From: JACNLN01 sp964626495
GTDB lineage: Bacteria > Fidelibacterota > Marinisomatia > Marinisomatales > CAZVFT01
Length of the DNA: 17,056 nucleotides
Reading direction: 5' to 3'
NCBI GenBank assembly: GCA_964626495.1
Contig: CAZVFT010000055.1
Span: forward strand, 1-17,056
Shown: positions 14,049 through 17,056 of the stretch, in pieces
Layout of the letters: each line of letters starts with the position of its first letter
How positions within the stretch are numbered: position 1 is the first letter of the stretch
The notes under the pieces: model-generated
The model's database searches: none
Seen by the model: the letters and a program-made list of their open reading frames with translations, nothing else
What the model was told of the DNA's origin: nothing
Position numbers and translations under genes: made by a program

Positions 14049-14623
14049 GTATGATCATCCAGGCTGCCGGTATCTCCCGCCGTCGTCCTCCGAATAAGTT
14101 ATTGCTGAAATTAGGAACCGAAACAGTCATTGAAAAAACCGTGGCTGCCTTCGTCAATTTTCCACTGGAGATTATTGTTGTCGTTGGATATGAGAGTGAA
14201 AAATTGAAACTAATCTTAACAAGGCAATTTGCAGACAAAATTACAATTGTAGAAAATCCCCATTACCACAAGGGAATGGCTTCATCTATCCATACCGGAA
14301 TCAGAGCGGCAGACAGAGACTGTGATTACTACGGTTTTTGCAATGGAGATAAACCCTTTATCCAGCGAAAAACGGTATCCTATCTACTCAAAGAATTGGA
14401 AGAAAAAACACCTTTGATTCTGGTACCGGTTTATCAATACAGAATTGGTCATCCTAACTTCTTTTCAGCCACTCTTCGAGATGAATTATTAGCCACCACC
14501 GGGGAAACTGGCGGGCGACAGATTTTTAGGGATCACAAGGATAACGCACTATCAATTTCTGTTGAAGACAAAGGGGTTATTCTGGATATGGATCAATATT
14601 TAGAGAACAAATATGATAAATGA
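14033..14623 (+). CDS. mocA: MocA-like molybdenum cofactor nucleotidyltransferase
   Basis: A 196-residue MobA-like NTP transferase of the MocA/YgfJ type. The family attaches CMP to Mo-molybdopterin, making the MCD cofactor used by many molybdenum hydroxylases. Visible: the nucleotide-binding AAGISRRRPPNKLL (11-24, normally AAGxSxRMGxxKLL, so the glycine after the Arg is replaced), GMASSIHTGI (81-90), GDKPF (105-109, for LGDQP), GHPNFFS (139-145) and GETGGRQ (157-163). It starts a tight cluster with the YqeB- and XdhC-like genes (11-base overlap with the next), all of them maturation proteins. ATG 14033 lacks a ribosome site; the ATG at 14051 is an alternative but would cut the first strand of the nucleotide-binding fold. 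The likely client is the hydroxylase at 5268-9074. Confidence 0.85.
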   Translation: MSKKISMIIQAAGISRRRPPNKLLLKLGTETVIEKTVAAFVNFPLEIIVVVGYESEKLKLILTRQFADKITIVENPHYHKGMASSIHTGIRAADRDCDYYGFCNGDKPFIQRKTVSYLLKELEEKTPLILVPVYQYRIGHPNFFSATLRDELLATTGETGGRQIFRDHKDNALSISVEDKGVILDMDQYLENKYDK

Positions 14624-15422
14624 TATAACAGTCTGGGTTCGAGGTGCAGGGGAATTAGGCAGTGCCACTGCTCTTGTCCTTCATATGACGGGATTTCGTG
14701 TTTTTCTCTCTGAATTACCTGTTCCGCTTGCGATTCGTCGGACTGTTACATTTAGTGATGCTGTCCTTATAGGCGAAAGTTATGTGGAAGGCGTTAAATC
14801 TGTCCATACGAAAGTTCACTCAATCTCCAGAATATTCACCGAAGGTCATATTCCGATTTTAATGGATAATCCAGAAAAAATTCTTCCGCTTGAACCAACA
14901 ATCTTAGTGGATGCACGGATGCTCAAACATCGCAGTGAAGCTATCAAGGATTTTACGACCTTTACCATCGGTTTGGGACCGGGTTTCAATGCAGGAAAAA
15001 CGTGTCACGCAGTTGTGGAGACTATGCGAGGTCATAATCTCGGAAAAATCATCCGGCAGGGAGAAGCTCTACCGGATACCAAAATCCCGGGTAATATTAG
15101 CGGGGAAACGGTACGCCGGGTGATCCACGCTCCAGCTAAGGGAATTCTGGAATGGAATGTGGATTTTGGAGATTTAGTAGCTGAAAATGAATTGATGGGA
15201 ACAATAGATAAAAAATACGAAATAAAAGCTCCACTCGGAGGTTTGGTTCGCGGTTTGATCTCGCTAGATGTTCCTGTGGAAAATGGATTAAAAATTGCCG
15301 ACGTCGATCCAAGAGGAGAGTCAGTGGACTATCTGAGCATCTCGGACAAAGCCAGAGCTATTGGACGGGGGGTGCTGGAAGCAATTCTCATCTTTTTAAA
15401 AAAATCCAAATTCGGGAGTTAA
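14613..15422 (+). CDS. yqeB: YqeB-like protein of selenium-dependent molybdenum hydroxylase maturation
   Basis: A 269-residue protein of the EF2563/YqeB family, linked by comparative genomics to selenium-dependent molybdenum hydroxylases; its biochemical role is not established. Visible: an N-terminal Rossmann-like motif VRGAGELGSATA (9-20), FLSELPVPLAIRR (31-43), IGLGPGFNAGKTCHAVVE (119-136, with C131), RGHNLG (139-144), and a C-terminal half resembling a lipoyl/biotin-type hybrid barrel (HAPAKGILEW at 172-181, IKAPLGGLVRGLI at 204-216). It overlaps mocA by 11 bases and precedes the XdhC-like gene by 10 bases, giving a three-gene maturation operon. Its presence is the main hint that the neighbouring hydroxylase may carry a labile selenium ligand. 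No selD or other selenium gene is in the window. Confidence 0.87.
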   Translation: MINDITVWVRGAGELGSATALVLHMTGFRVFLSELPVPLAIRRTVTFSDAVLIGESYVEGVKSVHTKVHSISRIFTEGHIPILMDNPEKILPLEPTILVDARMLKHRSEAIKDFTTFTIGLGPGFNAGKTCHAVVETMRGHNLGKIIRQGEALPDTKIPGNISGETVRRVIHAPAKGILEWNVDFGDLVAENELMGTIDKKYEIKAPLGGLVRGLISLDVPVENGLKIADVDPRGESVDYLSISDKARAIGRGVLEAILIFLKKSKFGS

Positions 15423-15432
15423 TCATCTGACA

Positions 15433-16482
15433 ATGGAAAAAAATTTCTATAAAACACTCATCCATTTTGACTTTTCTCAAAAGGCTTCTCTATGCTCACT
15501 TATCCACTGGAAAGGGTCCGTTCCACGTAAAGACTATCCCCTTATGCTGGTATTTGAAAATGGGAAAATCATCGGTACCATCGGTGGTGGAAATGTGGAG
15601 AACGAGATCATTGAGAAAACAAAAATAGTCATAAAAAAAAATTATATGACCTTTGAGACGTTTGAGCTGACCAGCACCAATGCCACTTCAGAAGGAGGTC
15701 TCTGTGGAGGTGTGGTAAAAATTCTTATCGAACCCTACACTCAGGAAATTCAATCCTTCTGGAAATCTGTCAATTACCTTAACAGAAGGCAAAACAACGC
15801 CGTGATGATTACCGAAGTCCAGCAGAAAGTGCCTGTTACTTCCCATCGGTATCTTATCTATCCAGATGATCCGTTGCAACATTTCCCACATAAAGTGAAG
15901 GATGCGATAAAAACTGTTCAGTCTGGACATGATGTAGAAACAGTTGAGATAATGGATAAACTTTTCCTTATTCAACGAATATTAACTCCTCCAATATTAC
16001 ATATTTTCGGTGCTGGTCACATAGGTGAAGCTGTGGCAGAACTTGCCCATTTCACCGATCTGGATACCCACATTTACGATGACCGGAAAGATTTAGCCAA
16101 TTCTGACCGTTTTCCCCATGCAAAATTCATCGGCAACGAACCCTTTTCTACCCTTTCAGGTCACATCAATATTTCACCTGAGGATTACGTTCTGATAGCC
16201 ACTCGAGGACATCTCCACGACTTTGAATTATTACAGTGGTTAATGACCAAGGAAGTTTCTTACATTGGATTAGTCAGCAGTCAGAGAAAGTGGAAAATAT
16301 TATCCGAAACATTATCAGACGAGGGGGTTAGCTCTGACCAGCTCAATACAGTCCATGCACCTGTGGGACTCGATATCAAGTCAGAGACTGTACCTGAAAT
16401 TGCTCTCAGCATTATTTCTGAAATCATCCACACTATGCGAACTGGGAAACGGTCCACTTTATCGCTTTCTTTTAAATCTTGA
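15433..16482 (+). CDS. xdhC: XdhC/CoxI-family molybdenum cofactor insertion chaperone
   Basis: A 349-residue XdhC-family protein. XdhC binds the molybdenum cofactor, protects it during sulfuration and delivers it to the apo-hydroxylase. Visible: an N-terminal XdhC/CoxI domain (KGSVPRKDYPLML at 27-39, GTIGGGNVENEI at 48-59, SEGGLCGG at 86-93 with C91), then a Rossmann domain with HIFGAGHIGEAVAELA (190-205), the acidic YDDR (215-218), IATRGHLHDFELL (255-267), YIGLVSSQRKW (277-287) and the closing HAPVGLDIKSETVPEIALSI (308-327). Both domains are complete. It is the last gene of the mocA-yqeB-xdhC cluster. The start ATG 15433 lacks a clear ribosome site (GGGAG is 14 bases away), so translation may depend on coupling to the gene before it. 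Confidence 0.9.
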   Translation: MEKNFYKTLIHFDFSQKASLCSLIHWKGSVPRKDYPLMLVFENGKIIGTIGGGNVENEIIEKTKIVIKKNYMTFETFELTSTNATSEGGLCGGVVKILIEPYTQEIQSFWKSVNYLNRRQNNAVMITEVQQKVPVTSHRYLIYPDDPLQHFPHKVKDAIKTVQSGHDVETVEIMDKLFLIQRILTPPILHIFGAGHIGEAVAELAHFTDLDTHIYDDRKDLANSDRFPHAKFIGNEPFSTLSGHINISPEDYVLIATRGHLHDFELLQWLMTKEVSYIGLVSSQRKWKILSETLSDEGVSSDQLNTVHAPVGLDIKSETVPEIALSIISEIIHTMRTGKRSTLSLSFKS

Positions 16483-16776
16483 TCAAGAATCAAGCTTGTC
16501 CACAATTAAGGCGCTTTTTGAAAATAACATGTCATCCTTCCCGGTGCTGGACGAATCTATGCTGGTAGATTCTGGGATGGACTAATTGGGCTGATCACAT
16601 TTGCTCTCACTACCAACGTCTCTTATATCCACTGCCGAAATGAGAACCAATTCAGGTTTAGCATTTTTATTGTTGAGATGGTTGTTCTTTATGCTGGCGA
16701 GATTTTTTGGCACCTATCGGACAGCGTGTCAATAAAACCTCGAAAATGTTCGAATCTTTTCAAGATTAAAGTCTAG
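16481..16776 (+). pseudogene. Frameshifted remnant, possibly of a CBS-domain protein
   Basis: Just after the XdhC stop, one frame (16481-16585) reads LSTIKALFENNMSSFPVLDE, which resembles the start of a CBS domain (a helix followed by the PVxDE strand). It then stops. A second frame, from about 16561 to TAG 16774-16776, reads GRFWDGLIGLITFALTTN, which resembles the GxLxGxIT strand that follows PVxDE in CBS domains. A single frameshift near 16565-16575 would join the two. No start codon or ribosome site is visible, so it looks like a decayed fragment. The match is by eye and short; chance similarity is possible. This fills most of the 354-base gap before the tRNA, and I see no intact gene there. 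Confidence 0.35.
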
Positions 16777-16795
16777 GTTCAGTTCAGAATCCATA

Positions 16796-16823
16796 TTGAA
16801 GTCTTGAGGGAAATAGTTAAATT
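16796..16823 (+). promoter_or_regulatory. Possible tRNA promoter
   Basis: TTGAAG (16796-16801), a 16-base spacer and TAAATT (16818-16823); each box matches 4 of 6 consensus bases. Initiation would fall a few bases before the tRNA. Confidence 0.25.
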
Positions 16824-16836
16824 TGCCACGCAATTT

Positions 16837-16909
16837 GCCACCGTAGCTCAGCTGGTAGAGCAGTTCATTCGTAATGAACGGGTCGGGGGTTCAAATCCCT
16901 CCGGTGGCT
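16837..16909 (+). tRNA. tRNA-Thr (anticodon CGU)
   Basis: A complete 73-base cloverleaf: acceptor GCCACCG (16837-16843) pairs fully with CGGTGGC (16902-16908); D-arm GCTC/GAGC; anticodon stem GTTCA/TGAAC with loop TTCGTAA, placing CGT at 16870-16872 (decodes ACG, Thr); T-arm with the TTCAAAT loop. The discriminator base is T. CCA is not encoded, so the cell must add it. A T-run follows directly (16911-16918). Confidence 0.95.
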
Positions 16910-16927
16910 CTTTTTTTTACGGATTTT

Positions 16928-16943
16928 ACCCTTCAGGGTTTTT
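16928..16943 (+). terminator. Weak terminator-like hairpin after tRNA-Thr
   Basis: ACCC (16928-16931) pairs with GGGT (16936-16939) around TTCA, followed by TTTT. The stem is only 4 bases. The longer T-run immediately after the tRNA may contribute more to termination. Confidence 0.35.
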
Positions 16944-17056
16944 AAAATATGTAATTATGTAAATATGTAAGGCTCGCTGTAGGGCCTCTCCGTTGCCGGA
17001 ACGGCTAGGACTATGCCGAGGCTTATTTAAAATGTACCCGTCGGTGATCCCCGCAG
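16944..17056. other. Unassigned tail with a small nested inverted repeat
   Basis: The end of the window is AT-rich at first, then GC-richer. GCCTC (16984-16988) can pair with GAGGC (17018-17022), enclosing CCGTT/AACGG (16990-16994, 17000-17004). No gene is recognised; it may be another repeat or a structured leader of a gene beyond the window. Confidence 0.25.

Noticed and set aside
16837..16909. tRNA-Thr as attachment site of an integrated element
   Set aside because: No integrase and no duplicated tRNA 3' end are visible in the window.

Overview
The window (about 17 kb, moderate GC, standard genetic code) looks like chromosomal DNA of an uncultured, probably anaerobic bacterium. The intergenic DNA holds hairpin and paired repeats (arms ending in CCTTCGTGGC, CCCCTCCTT/AAGGAGGGG, GTCAGGC...CGACTG) of a kind I associate with FCB-like or candidate-phylum genomes. 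That taxonomic guess is weak because no phylogenetic marker is present. All coordinates and motifs were read by eye; no database search was run.

Layout. (1) 123-2069, minus: a type IV toxin-antitoxin (AbiE) operon. The AbiEi antitoxin/regulator is intact. The AbiEii nucleotidyltransferase toxin is split by one in-frame TGA where the family has Trp. A symmetric four-half-site operator overlaps the predicted promoter. (2) 2351-4899, minus: SDR reductase, then SCP-x-type thiolase, then DUF35 Zn-ribbon/OB protein, a CoA-thioester operon with the subunit logic of anaerobic beta-oxidation thiolases such as BbsAB. (3) 5268-9074, plus: a molybdenum hydroxylase made of an FAD subunit and a fused [2Fe-2S]2-molybdopterin subunit, with repeat pairs just before both start codons. 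(4) 9129-12427, minus: a second thiolase followed by a fused 3-hydroxyacyl-CoA dehydrogenase/enoyl-CoA hydratase-like protein. (5) 12428-12807: a mosaic of small hairpin repeats. (6) 12808-13899, minus: a stand-alone HisC-like aminotransferase. (7) 14033-16482, plus: MocA-like, YqeB-like and XdhC-like maturation proteins for molybdenum hydroxylases. (8) 16481-16776: a frameshifted, possibly CBS-domain remnant. (9) tRNA-Thr(CGU) at 16837-16909.

How the genes may work together. The molybdenum hydroxylase lies between two operons that hold the hydratase, dehydrogenase and thiolase activities of a beta-oxidation-like cycle, and its maturation genes follow about 5 kb downstream. My inference is a dedicated pathway in which a Mo (possibly Se-modified) enzyme hydroxylates or dehydrogenates a substrate whose CoA thioester is then cut by one or both thiolases. 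No CoA ligase, CoA transferase or acyl-CoA dehydrogenase is in the window, so the substrate and direction are unknown. The AbiE remnant and repeats mark the flank as accessory DNA.
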